Positions 1 to 11,884 are shown, counted from the first letter of the stretch. The stretch is 64,000 nt of DNA from Trichodelitschia bisporula (GCA_010356995.1 ML996688.1:1772579-1836578), one strand, 5' to 3'. The notes: generated from the letters alone by a model not told the origin. Made by a program: numbers and translations.

Positions 1-2825
1 CACGCTTCCTTTGGACAGGATGAAAAGAATGCCAGTCATTAATGGCGAAGCGTTAATTCTCGCGCCATTTGTAGTCTTCAATGGCTCCTACGGTCTTGCG
101 GTAGAGCAGGATGAGGGGAAGGAGGAAGAAGTTGGAATTCGGTGACGACGTTTCCTTGGTGCGAGGTGGGCGAAGCCTTCGAGCTAACGAGCGTGGGACG
201 TAGCGCGGCCGTCCCGTTCGCAGCGAACTGAGAGGTCCGTGACAGACACGGCGTAAGGCAATCCTCAGTCCGCAAAAGGTCTCATTGGAATGAGCATCTC
301 CCACGGAGAATAGGAACATTCATCGACATCCTCCCCCCTTCGTTCCACATCCAATTCCTCCTCCCTTCCCTCATTCTGCACCGCGAGCCAAATCCGGGCC
401 CGCAGGTATCCTAATGCAAGGGTCGGAAGTGCAAGATGTTCCTTGGACAAGAGGGGGATGAGTGGGCAGTACGGGGCAGGGCCGCCGGCACCTCCCTGTC
501 TGCGGGAACGCGCCCATTGGCTCGCGAAGCAAGGGCGGGAGTGCGAAGCCCAGGCGCGCTCACGATCCGATCGCCCTCCTTGCCCAAGCCGAGTGGAGTA
601 GGGGTGTGTGCTGGCGCAGCTGTGGGCAGCGGGCGCGCCTGGCGCGCGTTCTCGAAGTCCGCTTTCACGTCTTAATTTGCGCATCTGCGCGCTCGATTTT
701 TCAACTCGTTGTTCGCGAGGTTTCGCGCCTACGGATGTACACTACTACTACAAATTAAACACCATATAATCCCATCATATCGCCCGCCTGCGTGGCACCA
801 CCCAGTCCCCCCTCCTCTCCTCAACCTCCTGGGCTCACAGCGCCGATTGGTACCGCCGTCGCGCGCAGCTGGGATACTTTATCCCGCGACCCCGCGCGCC
901 ACGCTGATAGGCTCGTGGGGGCCAGCAGGTTAAGGCTCGGCAGGCGAGGACTGGCGCTGAGCTTACCGTACTGCACAATGCCCTCTTCGCATCAAGCAAG
1001 AAGTGCTGCTCAAACGCATGAATCCCCGCAGTCCGTTTTGCCCTGTTGCCCTGCGGAGCGCGATGAGTGGCTGCTGTGCTATCGTGAGTGAGAGCGCGTC
1101 GCGTCAGTGGCAACGGGAAACGGCGCGGGGAGGGGACGCGTGCGCGACGCGTGCCGACGCGTGACGCGCGAGTCGGGGGCGTTTCAGCTGCCCGTGGGCT
1201 GCGCCACGGTGGGACGCGGGGTCGGTGGGCGCGTTGAGCTGGGGCTTTTATCGGCCGAGGGCGGATGTCGCTGTGTGGGCCAGAAGAACGCCTTGTGAAG
1301 ATGTCGAACTGTTGAACTACTGAACTTACGCTAAGTTTGGGGGCAGGTTAAGGTAGGGCGAGGGCAGTGTCGGGCTCGCGAACGCGGATCGACTTTCCGG
1401 GCCAGGTTGGTTGGAGAGCGCGGGACGAGCACGACGAGTCATCGTTGGCGGGCCTAGGGCTACTGGAAAAGTCGTTGCTGCCTTTCTTGGGTGTCGTTGT
1501 GGATGGGGCGGCTATGACCTTTTACGGGACCCTGGGGTATATCAAACGGCTTGGCGGGACGACGTCGTGCAGCTTGACTTAAGTGAACTTAGAGGATTCT
1601 GCATATGCGCAGACGGGAAGGCGCCGTTTCAGCATGCTCATAGTGCATCGCTGATACAGAGGCATTTGCGGGGCTGGCGGGTAAGCTCGCCGGCGGACGA
1701 AGTCGGCGAGGCTGTGGGGCGGAGTGCATGTTGGCAGCTGAGTATATGGCGCCATATTAAGTGTACGAGCTGCTTGCTCGTTTATATGAGGCAGGCCTTG
1801 GATGGAGATGTTGGACGATGTCAAAAAGCGGTGTGAGGGGACGCGATGTTGTGTTTTTGTGCGCGGTGGTTGCTGGGCAGGCGATATGAATAGTGAGAGG
1901 AGATATAACCGGGTTTGCCTGCTGCTGTGCCTACCGTACGAGCGTACGCGAGAGTGGCACGAGTGGGGGGGATGGGAATGCGTGGGTCACGTGCTATGGG
2001 TATGGAAGGCTGAGGATGAGAGGGAGAGGGAGAGAGGGAAGAGGTGGGTATAAGGAGGACGTGAGAGGTCTTCATATGTGGGAATTACTGAAGTGTTCCT
2101 GTCGTTCCCTTCGTTCTGAGCTTCACTGACGTCTAAGGCAGCATCTAGTCCGAGTATCAAAGTACCAGAATCATTATAAGATCGTCCCTTGATTCCATCA
2201 GCGCGCCTGGAAGCGTCGACGGGGCTCTGCTTGTCGATATTCCCCTCCGCAAAAGCACGCCATCCATCACAGGCAGCGGCTTCGCGGCTCCGGATAGCTT
2301 GTGCACTGGGCCTTTGGAACATAGCGGCAGTCACCCTCTCCGCGTCCAAGCTCGGTATTCTCGATTAGATCTAGACCGACCGGTCCCGAATCGCCGCCGG
2401 ATATACATCTCCATTCCTCAGCACCAGACTCGCGAGATGCCCGGTTCCCCGATACCGGAAATCCCCACTCTGACAGCTGTACATAAAGGTGAACAGCACT
2501 GCCAGAAAGTCGCTATGCGCTGTGCTTGCCCTCGAAGACCCGGCCATCGGGTTGTTCATTAAGGCGAATGTTTCACTGCGAGGGTTGCCTTCATGTTTGA
2601 GCGGCGAACCCAAGCCTAAGCCTCACCTATCAACATCGATCACCTTTTCCCCTCGCCACCTTCACTCCGTCCGTCTACGCTCCTTTTATTCCCACTATGC
2701 GGAACATCTTTATGCATGGCCACAGAGACGCCTAATATTGAGATGATCAAGGTCGACTGGACGGAGCGGGGTTACAAGCACACTGGAAACCTAGGCTCAA
2801 GGCAGCAAGGCAGTGATGCGGTATA
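1..2825. other. Gene-free stretch
   Basis: I see no convincing gene here. Open frames are short, overlap on both strands and show no family motif. The first 1.3 kb is GC-rich and rich in CG dinucleotides, and 1.8-2.1 kb is purine-rich. It could be the far flank of a gene outside the window or decayed sequence. Confidence 0.5.
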
Positions 2826-3055
2826 CTGATGTAGACAAGGAAGGAGCATTGCAGTGTTGGGAAGGCGCATACTAAGGGACATGATGTAATGTGCGCATGA
2901 TCGAAGGAAGGAGCAGAAGATACTTGGCATTGGGTATTCAAGTCTGGAGAGTCTGCGACTCTCTTCCTCTCTTCCTCTTTTCCTCTTTTCCTCTCTTTAT
3001 CTTTACACAATCTTCAGTTTTATAGTTGCCCTGTCGCAGGTAATGAGCCGTTGCT
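2826..3055 (+). repeat. R1 dispersed repeat, copy 1
   Basis: This is one of four related segments of about 200-230 bp in the window (others near 11.9, 12.1 and 25.4 kb). Shared blocks in order are GGAAGGAGC, GGGACATGATGTAA, a second GAAGGAAGGAGC, a GATAC-TTGGCA block, a TATA-like GTATT[TC]AA, a long C/T tract and ACAATCTTCAG or a similar end. The TATA-like box followed by a pyrimidine tract resembles a fungal core promoter. Copy 1 is the most diverged and no gene follows it. Confidence 0.6.
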
Positions 3056-4487
3056 CACATCAAGAATAGGGAGTGTGGGATGACTATGATTGGAATAATT
3101 GTGGGCAAAGCAGCTAACTTTTCGCTATTAGTTGCACCATCGGTGAGGCTCACGGGCTGGTGACCTCAAGTCTCGCACACATGTCACTAACGCTTTGAAC
3201 GACGCCATCAGCATGCTTTTGGGCACAGAAAGTGCGTGGAAGTCTGGAAACTTTTGCTTCAGTGGTGCAACGCGGGGAGGCAACCGACGCGACATCGCCA
3301 CGTTCATTATGCTTGATGCTTTCACAGGTGCTGCACGATAGTCTTCGTCTGGCCCTCATCAAAGGCTGTGCCCTGGGTGGTATGAAGACACATGGTGATA
3401 TCAATCCTACGGCTGGCAAACACACCGAATATCCAGTTCAAAGATGACACTTCCCATACTATTCTTGTGGTGCGACTTGACTTGAGACTAGGGGCATCGA
3501 CTTCAGATATGAACTGGATGATGGATACTCGATGGGGATGCCAGTCATTAGAGAATTTGCGCAGCTGCTTGATAAGGTTATGGCCCGTCCCATTCACCGG
3601 GTCTCGAAAGAAACATCTCCACACCGCCGGAATTGAAGAATTGGATGGGAGCGTATCGTGAGTCCTTCAAAAAAATCCGTGGTCAAAGCAGTTTAGCTTT
3701 TTCGTCTCATATCTCAAGGCGATATGGCCTTGCTGCACCGTTGAGTAGTGACGTCGATCTATATGGACGACAGGGATTTAGATGACTGGCATAAAGAGTT
3801 TGGGCGGTACCTGGCAGCAATCTACAGCTCAGCGTTCACCTCTTTTACGAGTCTCCTGCACTCTGAGGGGCTTTCCGCATTTGACTGGCGATGACAAAAG
3901 CCAACTGGAGCGTGAAATTGACGACCGCCGTTCTCACAACCGCATTCGGGTATGGAGTTAAGAGCCGCATCTCCTTCGGGCAGCTTTATCGCAGAGTGTC
4001 GGTCGAACCGCGGACGTGGAGATCTTCTGTGCGGCGATATGAGACTTCATCAGAAGTTCACCAGGTAAGGCCCAGCCTTCATCTGCTTCCACCGTTTGAA
4101 TCGACAGAGAGCGTGCTGAATCATTCAGTGGCTTCAAACCACCTAGAAGCAAATACGCATCTTCGCTCTCGCATCGAGCGGTCGTGGCAGGCCCCATATC
4201 CCGCTCGTCTATCCGCGACCCACGACGTTGGTCCGCGCGCCCAGCACCATCTACGCACGTCTGACAACCCCGTCCTCGATCTCGAAGCCATCTGAATCCA
4301 TCTGGAGATGCAAATGCCAATTGACGGGCAATACCGCAATATGACGCCGTCTACCGCGGCCACTTCCCGCGGGCCTAAACGCCTATACTGCTCGTCTACC
4401 GTAATGGAGTAGGTTAGCATATTCCGTCCTTTCGAGAGGATATAACCTGCTCACACCGCGGCTCATACCCTCCGCACCCATTGCACC
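3056..4487. other. Gene-free stretch with weak open frames
   Basis: No gene is convincing. A minus-strand frame at 3322-3624 reads like protein for about 90 residues but lacks a clear ATG, splice context or recognisable motif. A 43-codon plus frame begins at 3761 (MDDRDLDDWHKEFGRYLAAI and on) and stops just before 3894. Both may be decayed coding sequence. The last 150 bases should hold the promoter of the following esterase, but I see no clear TATA box. Confidence 0.35.
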
Positions 4488-6238
4488 ATGGCCTTCCTCC
4501 TCTCCTTTACGGCCGCTCTGGCCCTGGCCTTCGCCCTCCCCAATGACAACCCGCTGGCCAGCATCTCGGCGCCCAGCGTCGCGAACCCCACCGTGACCAT
4601 CGATGCGGGCATCGTAGCCGGGACCATAACCGCACTCCCAAAAGCTACCGCCCCTATCAACAAATTCCTCGGCATTCCGTTCGGTGACTCGCCCCCGGTG
4701 CGCTTCGGCAAGCCTCTCCCACCGAAGAAATGGACTGGCGTCCGGCAAGCGGTCACAAATAAGCCGGCTTGCGTGCAGCAATTCAATTACCCCGAGGCGT
4801 CGCGCAATCAGACTATGACGGTGTTCAATAACCCACCGCCTCAGGAGAGCGAGGATTGTCTGTATCTCAATGTGTGGGCGCCACGCTCGGCCCCCCCTGA
4901 GGGTTGGCCGGTTATGCTCTGGTTGTATGGTGGGGCGTTTATCTTTGGCAGCGGCGGACTGCCGGGGTACGACGGAACCAATTTTGCCTCGTAAGTCGCC
5001 TTGACCTCCGCCGGAGCCGTCTAAAAAAAATAAGCAACGAGAACATCGTCCTGGTGACGATGAACTACCGCACCAACGTCTTCGGCTTTCCGGCCTCGCC
5101 GGAGCTGCCCCTCGCAGAGCGCAACCTGGGTCTGCTCGACCAGCGCGCCGTACTCGCATGGATCCAGAAGAATATCAAGGCTTTTGGGGGCGATCCGGAG
5201 AAGGTGACTATTTTCGGCGAGAGCGCGGGCGGCGCGTCTGTCGATGCGCTGCTCACCGGGTACGGCGCGGGGGAGAAGCCGCCATTCCGCGCGGGCATCA
5301 TGCAGAGTGGTCAGATCAGCGTTGGGGGCCGGATGGTGAGTTTTCTTTTCGAAATAGCTACCCGAGTAGCGCTGATTATGTGTCTAGGGTCGCGGCGACC
5401 AGAACTCGTCTGCGTGGGACGCGCTGGTCAAGGGCCTGAACTGCTCCTCCACCGCCAGCGCGCTAGCCTGCGTGCGCGCGGCCCCCGCCCTGAAGGTAAA
5501 GGAAGTTGTCGAGCGTGGCGCGCTGTCTTTTGGCCCGCAGGTAGATAACGCAACTCTCTACGCCGGGGCCGGCGAGCGGCGCACACAGGGCCTGATTCCG
5601 AAGCTGCCGGTGATGATCGGGAGCAACGCGCAGGAGAGCAAGATCAACGTGCGGGGCATGAACGATCTCGCCGGTTACATTGCCAAGACGTTCCCGGGGA
5701 ACACGACGAAGCAGGCGCTCGTTGCCGCTGCCTACGCCGTGGGCAAGGAGTTCCAGACGGCCAATGACGCCATTGCGCAGATCTCGACGGACATGGGCGC
5801 GGGATGCGTGAGCCCCCCTCCTATCCTTCACGAGCCGAGTAAGACCTAACATCTCAGGGAACGTACAAATACTCCCTCGCCGCCGCTGCCGCCGGCCACC
5901 CCACCTTCTGGTACTACTACAACGCGTCCTTCCCGAACATTCAGCCCTTCCCGGGGTCTGGCGTGTACCACGCCTCGGAAATTGATATGGTCTTCGGCAC
6001 GTACGGCCACACGGGTGCGACTTACAGTGGGCCTGCGTCTACGAGCCAGCAGATTGCGCTCTCGAACTACATGACCGGTGCGTGGGCGGCGTTTGCGCGC
6101 AATCCCCAGCGTGGACCTGGGTGGCCGGCGGTTGGGAGTATTGCGGAGGATGTGGGTGTGTTGGGGCCGGCAGGTACAAGTGGCGTGCATATGGTGCCGT
6201 GGCAGAGGGTCGCGGGCAAGTGTCACTTGTTCGATTAG
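4488..6238 (+). CDS. Secreted type-B carboxylesterase/lipase
   Basis: An alpha/beta hydrolase of the fungal carboxylesterase/lipase family (COesterase), expected to cut carboxylic esters outside the cell. Four exons: 4488-4990, 5035-5335, 5388-5807, 5858-6238; introns of 44, 52 and 50 nt, phases consistent, giving 534 residues. The N-terminus (MAFLLSFTAALALAFALP) is a signal peptide. Visible family marks are SEDCLYLNVWAP, the oxyanion-hole segment LYGGAFIFGSGG, the nucleophile elbow GESAGGAS (Ser about 231), GSNAQES carrying the likely acidic residue, and YHASEIDMVFGTY with the catalytic His. Intron 3 has a CTAAC branch point. The substrate cannot be read from sequence. A second, diverged member lies at 51.2-53.1 kb. 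The ATG at 4488 is the only one that supplies the signal peptide. Confidence 0.93.
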
Positions 6239-6421
6239 TCCGGCGCGCTTGTGCCGTAAAAGTAGCAATTGTTGAAGGGAAGGCTGAATGTGCCGTCGTG
6301 GCCGTCAGCCTTGCCCCCTGGTTCAGTCCAGCCCGCTGATTGGTGCCTACTGCATATCGGGGCAGGGGTGGGTGGCGTATGCCAGGACCATATTGATAGA
6401 AGGAACTATGGAAGCCACACA

Positions 6422-6470
6422 CCGTATTTAAGAGCTGCATTTGCTTTCCACCTCCTCTCCTCTCTTCTTC
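6422..6470 (+). promoter_or_regulatory. Core promoter of the beta-galactosidase gene
   Basis: A TATA-like GTATTTAAG at about 6424-6432 is followed by a C/T-rich tract (CTTTCCACCTCCTCTCC), a usual fungal transcription start context, about 240 nt before the chosen start codon. An out-of-frame ATG at 6644 opens a frame overlapping the main start, so it could act as an upstream ORF. Confidence 0.45.
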
Positions 6471-6670
6471 ACCTCATCACGAATACGAGTAGTCAGTTGC
6501 TTGCTTTCTCCCACACGCTTTTACGTGTTGCTTTGCTCGGGATCGTCCTCCCACGGCCTACCCCGTATTTTCGAGCTACCCCTACACGCGTCCGACTTCA
6601 CGTCAGCCTTTCCTTCTCGCCCAATCTTTCCAACGTTCGTACCAATGCCACCCAAAGGGGTCATCCCGCT

Positions 6671-9600
6671 ATGCTTGACCTTGAAATGTCAGCACGTTCC
6701 GAGCCACCGGACTACGAAAACGAGGCCATTGTCAAACGCAACCGCCTCCCGCCCCGCGCCTACTGGATCCCGCCCGACGCGCTGCTGCTGGACGGGGTAT
6801 GGGACTTTCACTACGCGAAGTGCGTGATCGAAGCGCCTGATCCACCCTCGCCAGATGTAGCCCCGAATACCACCTCCGGTGACTCCTCGATCCCGGATTC
6901 CGAGCCAGAGCCCGCGCCAGCCTGGACCAGTATCACCGTCCCAGGGCACTGGCAGCTTCAGGGCCACGGACACCCGCACTACACCAACATCGACTTCCCG
7001 TTCCCAGTCGCACCGCCGCGGGTGCCCTCTGAGAATACGACAGGCACGTATAGGCGGCGATTTCGCGTGCCGAGTGCGTGGGCGGCTGACGCGCAGGTGC
7101 GGCTGCGGTTCGATGGGGTAGATTCCGCGTTCCATGTTTGGGTCAACGGGGTACTGGTTGGGTATTCGCAGGGGAGTCGGAATGCGGCAGAGTTTGATGT
7201 TAGTGGGGCTGTGAGGAGGAGAGGGGAAGAGGAGGTTTGGGTCAGGGTGTATAGGTGGTGTGATGGGAGTTATTTGGAGGATCAGGATATGTGGTGGTTG
7301 TCTGGTGAGCGGGTCTCCGTTGTGGATGAAATGGCGCTGACCGCAGAGGAATATTTCGGGATGTGCATCTCATTGCGTTTCCGCGCGAGGCGCGCATTGA
7401 GGATTTCTTCGCTTCGACGGAGCTGGACAATGGCGGCTCGAAGGTACCCGTAAAGGCAACGCTGAAGATCGCCCTCACTCTCACGCTCTACCACGACGTG
7501 ATAATCACCGCCTCACTCACGCATCCGTCCCTCAGCGCACCCATCACCACCAAAGTCGGCCTCTACACCGGCGTAAAATCCCACCATCTCACCCTCCCTG
7601 TCCGAGCCCCCCACCTCTGGACCGCCGAAACACCACATCTCTACACTCTAACCCTAACCCTCTCCGCCCCCCTCTCCCAGCCCCTGCAAACCATAACCCA
7701 CCCGATCGGCCTCCGCACCGTCTCTCTCCACAACAACCTAATCAGCATCAACAACACCCCTATCCACCTCCGCGGCGTAAACCACCACGACCACAACCCG
7801 GACCGCGGGCGCGCCGTGAGCGCTGCCGACATACGCACCGACATCCTCCTCATGAAAGCACACAACATCAACGCCCTCCGCTGCAGCCACTACCCCCCGC
7901 ACCCCTCCCTCCCAACCCTCGCCTCCGAACTCGGCCTCTACCTCATCGACGAAGCAGACCTCGAATGCCACGGCTTCAGCAGCACCGGTAGCACCCCGGA
8001 GTCATGGACAAGCAACAACCCCGCCTGGCGCCCCGCATACGTTGATCGGATGGCTCAGCTCGTAGCGCGGGACAAAAACGCCTCCAGCGTCATAATCTGG
8101 AGTCTAGGGAACGAATCCTTCCTCGGCGCGAATCACGGGCACATGGCTGCTCTGGCACGCAAAATGGACCCCACACGGCTGATCCACTACGAGCCGGACA
8201 AAGATCTCAAATATGCAGATATCCGTAGCGACATGTACCTGTCCCCCGCCGCCCTCCTCGCGCAGGCACAAGGCCCGGGGCCGCCAATCATCCTGTGTGA
8301 ATTTGCGCACGCAATGGGCAATGCTCCCGGCGGGCTGATGGCGTATATACACGCCTTCCGCGCCTCGCCGCGTTTGCAGGGCGGCTTTATCTGGGAGTGG
8401 GCGAGCCACGGGCTGTGGGTGCCCGGCGATCCGAGCAAGCCCGGTTGCGAAAGGGAGGGGTACTACGCGTACGGGGGCGAGTTCGGCGATCAGCCAAACG
8501 ACGGGGACTTCGTGATCGATGGGCTGTGCACCAGCGCGCATGCTCCCGGCCCGGGCCTTGCGGAGGTGAATAAGGCGTACGCGCCTGTGCGCATCAAGAT
8601 CGATGAGGAGAGCCTGCGAATCCATATCATCAACGAGCACGACTTCCAGGATCTTAGTTACTTATCCGGGTCCTGGAGCCTTGCGGTCGTTGCGCCTCCG
8701 TCCGCGGCCAGACAATATGACACCGGCGTCCTACACTTCCCCCCGCTCGTGCCGGGCGCATCCGCCACCCTCCCCTTCGCGCTTCACACTTTCACTTTCC
8801 CGCCGCATACCTGGCTCACTGTGTCACTGGCCACGAACAAGGTTACGCCCTGGGCCAGCGCTGGGCATGAAGTTGCCTGCGCGCAGGCCCTGCTACCTTT
8901 TGTCCCAGCGGCGCACGTACCCCCCGCACTGCCCGCACCAAATGACATCACCCTCTCTACTAGTCGCTCCACCTTCACCGTCACGACTCCCATATCCACA
9001 CTCATATTCAGCCGGCGCTTCGGCGCGCTATCCGCATGGACCGCAAACGGGACCGAACTCCTCGCCGCACCAAGCTCCGTGCCTAACGTGCGCGTCTCGC
9101 TAACCCGCCCCGCGACGAGCAACGACACGCACGGTGGAGACGCAGCATATTTCGCTTCATACGGGATCGGCGCGATGCAGACCCGTGTGCAGTCATTTAC
9201 AGCGGCGCGATGCGCAGCCGGCATTATGCTCGTTGCGGAGACGGACCTTGCGCCACCGGTCCGGGCATGGGGCGTCCGGTGTGGGGTGACGTATACCGTC
9301 GGACTTACTGGGCTAGGGGTGGGTGTCAAGATGGAGCCGAGCGGGAGGGAGGAGAAGCCGGCGTGGGTGCCGCGGTGCGGGATTGAAGTCCGTCTTCGGG
9401 ACCGCGCCGGGGCTGGGGGCGAGGACATGCGCGTCGAATATGCCGGCTGGGGGCCGGGGAGCGCGTATGCGGACCGGTGGCTGGGTGCGCGGATGGGTGT
9501 TTGGAGGCACACTGTGCGGGACATGGACGGGGCGCTGGAGTACGAGGTCCCGCAGGAGGGGGGCAATAGGCTGGCGGTTAAGTGGGTAAGGGTTGGGGGG

Positions 9601-9870
9601 GTAGAGGTAAGGCGGATGCAGGGGGAGGATGGGGGGGTGCGTGACGAGGAGTGGGGGTTTGCGTTTCAGGTGAGTCGGTATAATGATGCGGATGTGGACG
9701 CGGCGAAGCATCCGAGGGACTTGGTGCCTGTGCCTGGTGTGGTAAGGCTGAGGGTTGATGATGTGGGGAGTGGGGTGGGGACGGGGGCGTGTGGGCCTGG
9801 TGTTGCGGAGGAGACGAGGGTGTGGGTGAATGAGCTGAGGGAGTTTAGGTTTTGGATGGAGGTGGGTTGA
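6671..9870 (+). CDS. GH2 beta-galactosidase (LAC4/LacZ type)
   Basis: Hydrolyses terminal beta-D-galactosides such as lactose; enzymes of this type act in the cytosol and no signal peptide is visible. Two exons (6671-7304, 7349-9870) around a 44-nt intron give about 1051 residues, close to LAC4 and LacZ. The splice restores WWLSG-IFRDVHL, which matches the family's WWLSGIYRDV. Other marks: NRLPPRAYW, VPGHWQLQGHGHPHYTN, GVNHHDHNPDRGRAV, IDEADLECHGF, WSLGNES with the acid/base Glu near residue 467, ILCEFAHAMGN with the nucleophile Glu near 529, and GGFIWEWASHGL. The C-terminal small chain-like domain is complete (GPGSAYADRW, EACGP-like TGACGPGV). The start is uncertain: ATG 6671 or ATG 6686 in frame. 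The esterase upstream on the same strand ends 430 bases earlier. Confidence 0.95.
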
Positions 9871-9939
9871 GGGGGGGATGGCCTGGTCAACCCGATTGTT
9901 TGGGTATCGGGCATAACTATGGTCGTATGCCTGCCTAAA

Positions 9940-10050
9940 GGAGCACCCCTTCACACCAGGCCACCACTCGTATGGAGATGGAGGATGGCACACAGCACTC
10001 AAGAAGCTATTCGACAGCCTCTTAATTCAAGCACCCCCAGAACACCTGAA
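9940..10050 (-). repeat. 3' conserved element of small-protein family, copy A
   Basis: Read on the minus strand this holds GTGCTTGAATTAAGAGGCTG, then TTCTTGAGTGCTG, a GCCATCCTCC block and GGTGTGAAGGGGTG. The same blocks in the same order lie downstream of loci B, F, G and H. It sits just past the stop codon of locus A and is probably its 3' UTR or terminator region. Confidence 0.7.
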
Positions 10051-10064
10051 CCTTTACATCTACA

Positions 10065-10340
10065 TCACCACACCCCGCCGGCTCCCTTCACCATCCCACC
10101 CGGCCCGCCTCTCAATCCCCCCTCCCATTTTTTCCGGTCAGCCTCCTGATGCGCCCTCAGAATCTCCTTCGCCCCCTCTACATCCGCATCGTTGTAGAGC
10201 TTCCCGCCATGTGACCCGACGAGGTTCTTGAAGCTGGAGTAGCTGGCATCTTGCGCTTGACTGTTCCAGCCGTCGGAGGAGGAAGAGGAGCCAGTGTTGG
10301 CCGAGGAGGAGGAGGAGGAGTTCTTGTTGTTGGAGGGCAT
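10065..10340 (-). CDS. Small Ser-rich family protein, locus A
   Basis: A 91-residue protein I do not recognise. The N-terminus is Ser/Asn low complexity (MPSNNKNSSSSSSANTGSSS). Residues about 25-72 carry the family motif: WNSQAQDASYSSFKNLV, then GSHGGKLYN, then DVEGAKEILRAHQEADRKK, which suggests two short helices around a Gly turn. The last 17 residues are Gly-rich. No signal peptide or membrane segment. Locus B lies 650 bases away on the same strand, and relatives C to H lie at 44-51 kb. The shared motif together with shared 3' flank makes it a real gene rather than a chance frame. Function unknown. Confidence 0.75.
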   Translation of the reverse strand: MPSNNKNSSSSSSANTGSSSSSDGWNSQAQDASYSSFKNLVGSHGGKLYNDADVEGAKEILRAHQEADRKKWEGGLRGGPGGMVKGAGGVW

Positions 10341-10779
10341 TATGGGTGGTTGTGGGAGAGGGTGTGGGGGGGGGATGAAGGTTGATTGGGTTGGAATAGG
10401 GGAGGCTACGGCTGTGGTGGAAGGTGGAAGGTGGTAAGGCAGTAAGGCGGAAGCGATGTCACATTCGGATCATATTCGGATCAAAGGACTGCCTGTGGAC
10501 CATGATTGCCGGAAGAGCAGTGGTTTTCGGATACACAGCTCGCTGAGTGACGATACTTGAACACTTTGGTAGGTATATTCTCATATCATCCCTCCAATCC
10601 ATGATCTCTGCCTTTCACTGACATCGTCTGCCACAAGGCGCGTCAACAAGTGGGGACTTGAGTTGGTGCAAAGCTGGAACGGGGGCGATCGGACACGCAC
10701 GTCATTCTTCCAATGGGGACGAGTGCTTGGGAGCAAGTCATGAGGGTTTATCGTGACTATCTCGAACATATGTGAAGCT
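10341..10779. other. Upstream region of locus A
   Basis: No gene. Read on the minus strand the 150 bases before the locus A start are C/T-rich, as in fungal promoters and 5' UTRs; a weak TATA-like AATATACC lies near 10570. Unlike locus B, no R1 repeat is visible here. Confidence 0.4.
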
Positions 10780-10921
10780 GCCACCCCTTCATACTAAGCT
10801 ACCACTCGTACGGATGTATTGAGACGGAGAATAACAAGCAGCACTCAGGAAGACACGAGACAGCCTCAATTCAAGCACAACCCACGCTTCTCAAACTTCA
10901 TACTTGCAATAACATGTCGTC
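10780..10921 (-). repeat. 3' conserved element of small-protein family, copy B
   Basis: Read on the minus strand it contains ACATGTTATTGCAAGTATGA, GTGCTTGAATTGAGGCTG, TCTTCCTGAGTGCTGC and GTATGAAGGGGTGGCAG. A stretch of about 29 bases around the first block is identical to the element behind locus G, almost 39 kb away. It starts about 75 bases past the locus B stop codon. Confidence 0.8.
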
Positions 10922-10994
10922 ATCATTCAGACCCATGGCACACCAGCGACCCGCCGCCTAACCTCATTAACTGGTCCAGACCGCATCTCAGTCC

Positions 10995-11765
10995 TCAATA
11001 TTCAAACCCTTCAGAGTCGTCGAAAAAGTCGCTCTCGTCGTCGTAGAAGTCACTCTGGTCCGCATGTGAGGAACCGTCGTCGCCATGGGAGGCGCAGTCG
11101 TCCGTATGTGAGGAACCGTCGTCCCCATGTGACGAACCATCATCCTCATGTGACGAACCATCGTCCTCATGTACGGAACCGTCGTCCACATGCGAGGAAT
11201 TGTCGTCATGTAAGGAAGCGTCGTCCACAAGTGACGGACCATCGTCCTCTTGTGAGGAACCCTCCTCATGTTCAGCACTTTCAGCGTCATCCCTCCCGCT
11301 CTCCGAGCTCGCCTCATCCATATGTTTGGCACTTTCAGCGTCGTCGCTCTCGCTCTCCAAACTCGCCTCATCCCCACATTCAACACATTCAGACTCGTCA
11401 CTCCCGCTCTCCTCACTCTCCTCATCCTCATGTGAAGCTCTTTCAGCGTCGCCGCTCTCGCTGTCCGAACTGGACTCGTTACTTTCCGTCTCCGCCTCAC
11501 TGCTCTTGCCATTCCGATAATCTATCTCCTGGTACGATCGAAGAATGTCTTTGCCGTCCTCGTAGTCCGAGTCGTCCCAGATCCGCCCACCGTAGGACTC
11601 GAGGAAGTTCTTCATGCCGCTGTAGCCGGCGTCTCTGGCTTGACGGTTCCAGCCGCCTTCATAAGGCGTGAAGTTGGCGGAGGTAACGTGGCCACGGGAG
11701 GATGATGTGTTGCCGGAGGCGGGGTGGCCACGGGAAGAGGAGGTATTCTTGTTGCTGGACGACAT
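10995..11765 (-). CDS. Small Ser-rich family protein with acidic repeat tail, locus B
   Basis: A 256-residue protein of unknown function. The start (MSSSNKNTSSSRGHPASGN) matches the other loci. Residues about 37-88 carry the family motif: GGWNRQARDAGYSGMKNF, LESYGGRIWD and YEDGKDILRSYQEID. From residue about 90 to the end the chain is extremely acidic (Glu/Asp/Ser), including about seven copies of a seven-residue unit of the form H-x-D-D-G-S-S, and ends SDFFDDSEGFEY. Such a tail suggests a disordered, perhaps histone- or metal-binding region (inference). ATG 11765 was chosen because it aligns with the family start; a longer frame exists upstream. A TATA-like box in repeat R1 copy 2 lies 216 nt upstream. 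A long His/Arg-rich frame on the other strand is a shadow of the repeats. Confidence 0.8.
   Translation of the reverse strand: MSSSNKNTSSSRGHPASGNTSSSRGHVTSANFTPYEGGWNRQARDAGYSGMKNFLESYGGRIWDDSDYEDGKDILRSYQEIDYRNGKSSEAETESNESSSDSESGDAERASHEDEESEESGSDESECVECGDEASLESESDDAESAKHMDEASSESGRDDAESAEHEEGSSQEDDGPSLVDDASLHDDNSSHVDDGSVHEDDGSSHEDDGSSHGDDGSSHTDDCASHGDDGSSHADQSDFYDDESDFFDDSEGFEY
11050..11200 (-). repeat. 21-nt minisatellite inside locus B
   Basis: About seven tandem 21-nt units encode the seven-residue pattern H-x-D-D-G-S-S near the C-terminus of locus B. Units differ mainly at the second codon (Glu, Gly, Thr, Ala), as expected for an array that expands and contracts by slippage. Confidence 0.75.
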
Positions 11766-11884
11766 CGTCAAGCCCGAAGCAGATATGACAAGAAACAGTA
11801 TTTCAAGCAAAACCTTCAACTTCGCGCACGAATCGGAGATAAGCGCCGAAAGCGCGTAGCATAGATTCCAAGGCAGCAACGGAT

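Noticed and set aside
4383-5159. 258-codon minus frame opposite the first carboxylesterase
   Set aside because: Shadow frame; plus-strand exons have signal peptide, nucleophile elbow and consistent splice phases.
8784-9566. 260-codon minus-strand frame inside the beta-galactosidase
   Set aside because: The plus strand is a clear GH2 enzyme; the other frame is a GC-driven shadow.
11066-11671. 201-codon His/Arg/Pro-rich plus-strand frame
   Set aside because: It is the complement of the repetitive acidic tail of locus B; the minus strand carries the family motif, start and 3' element.
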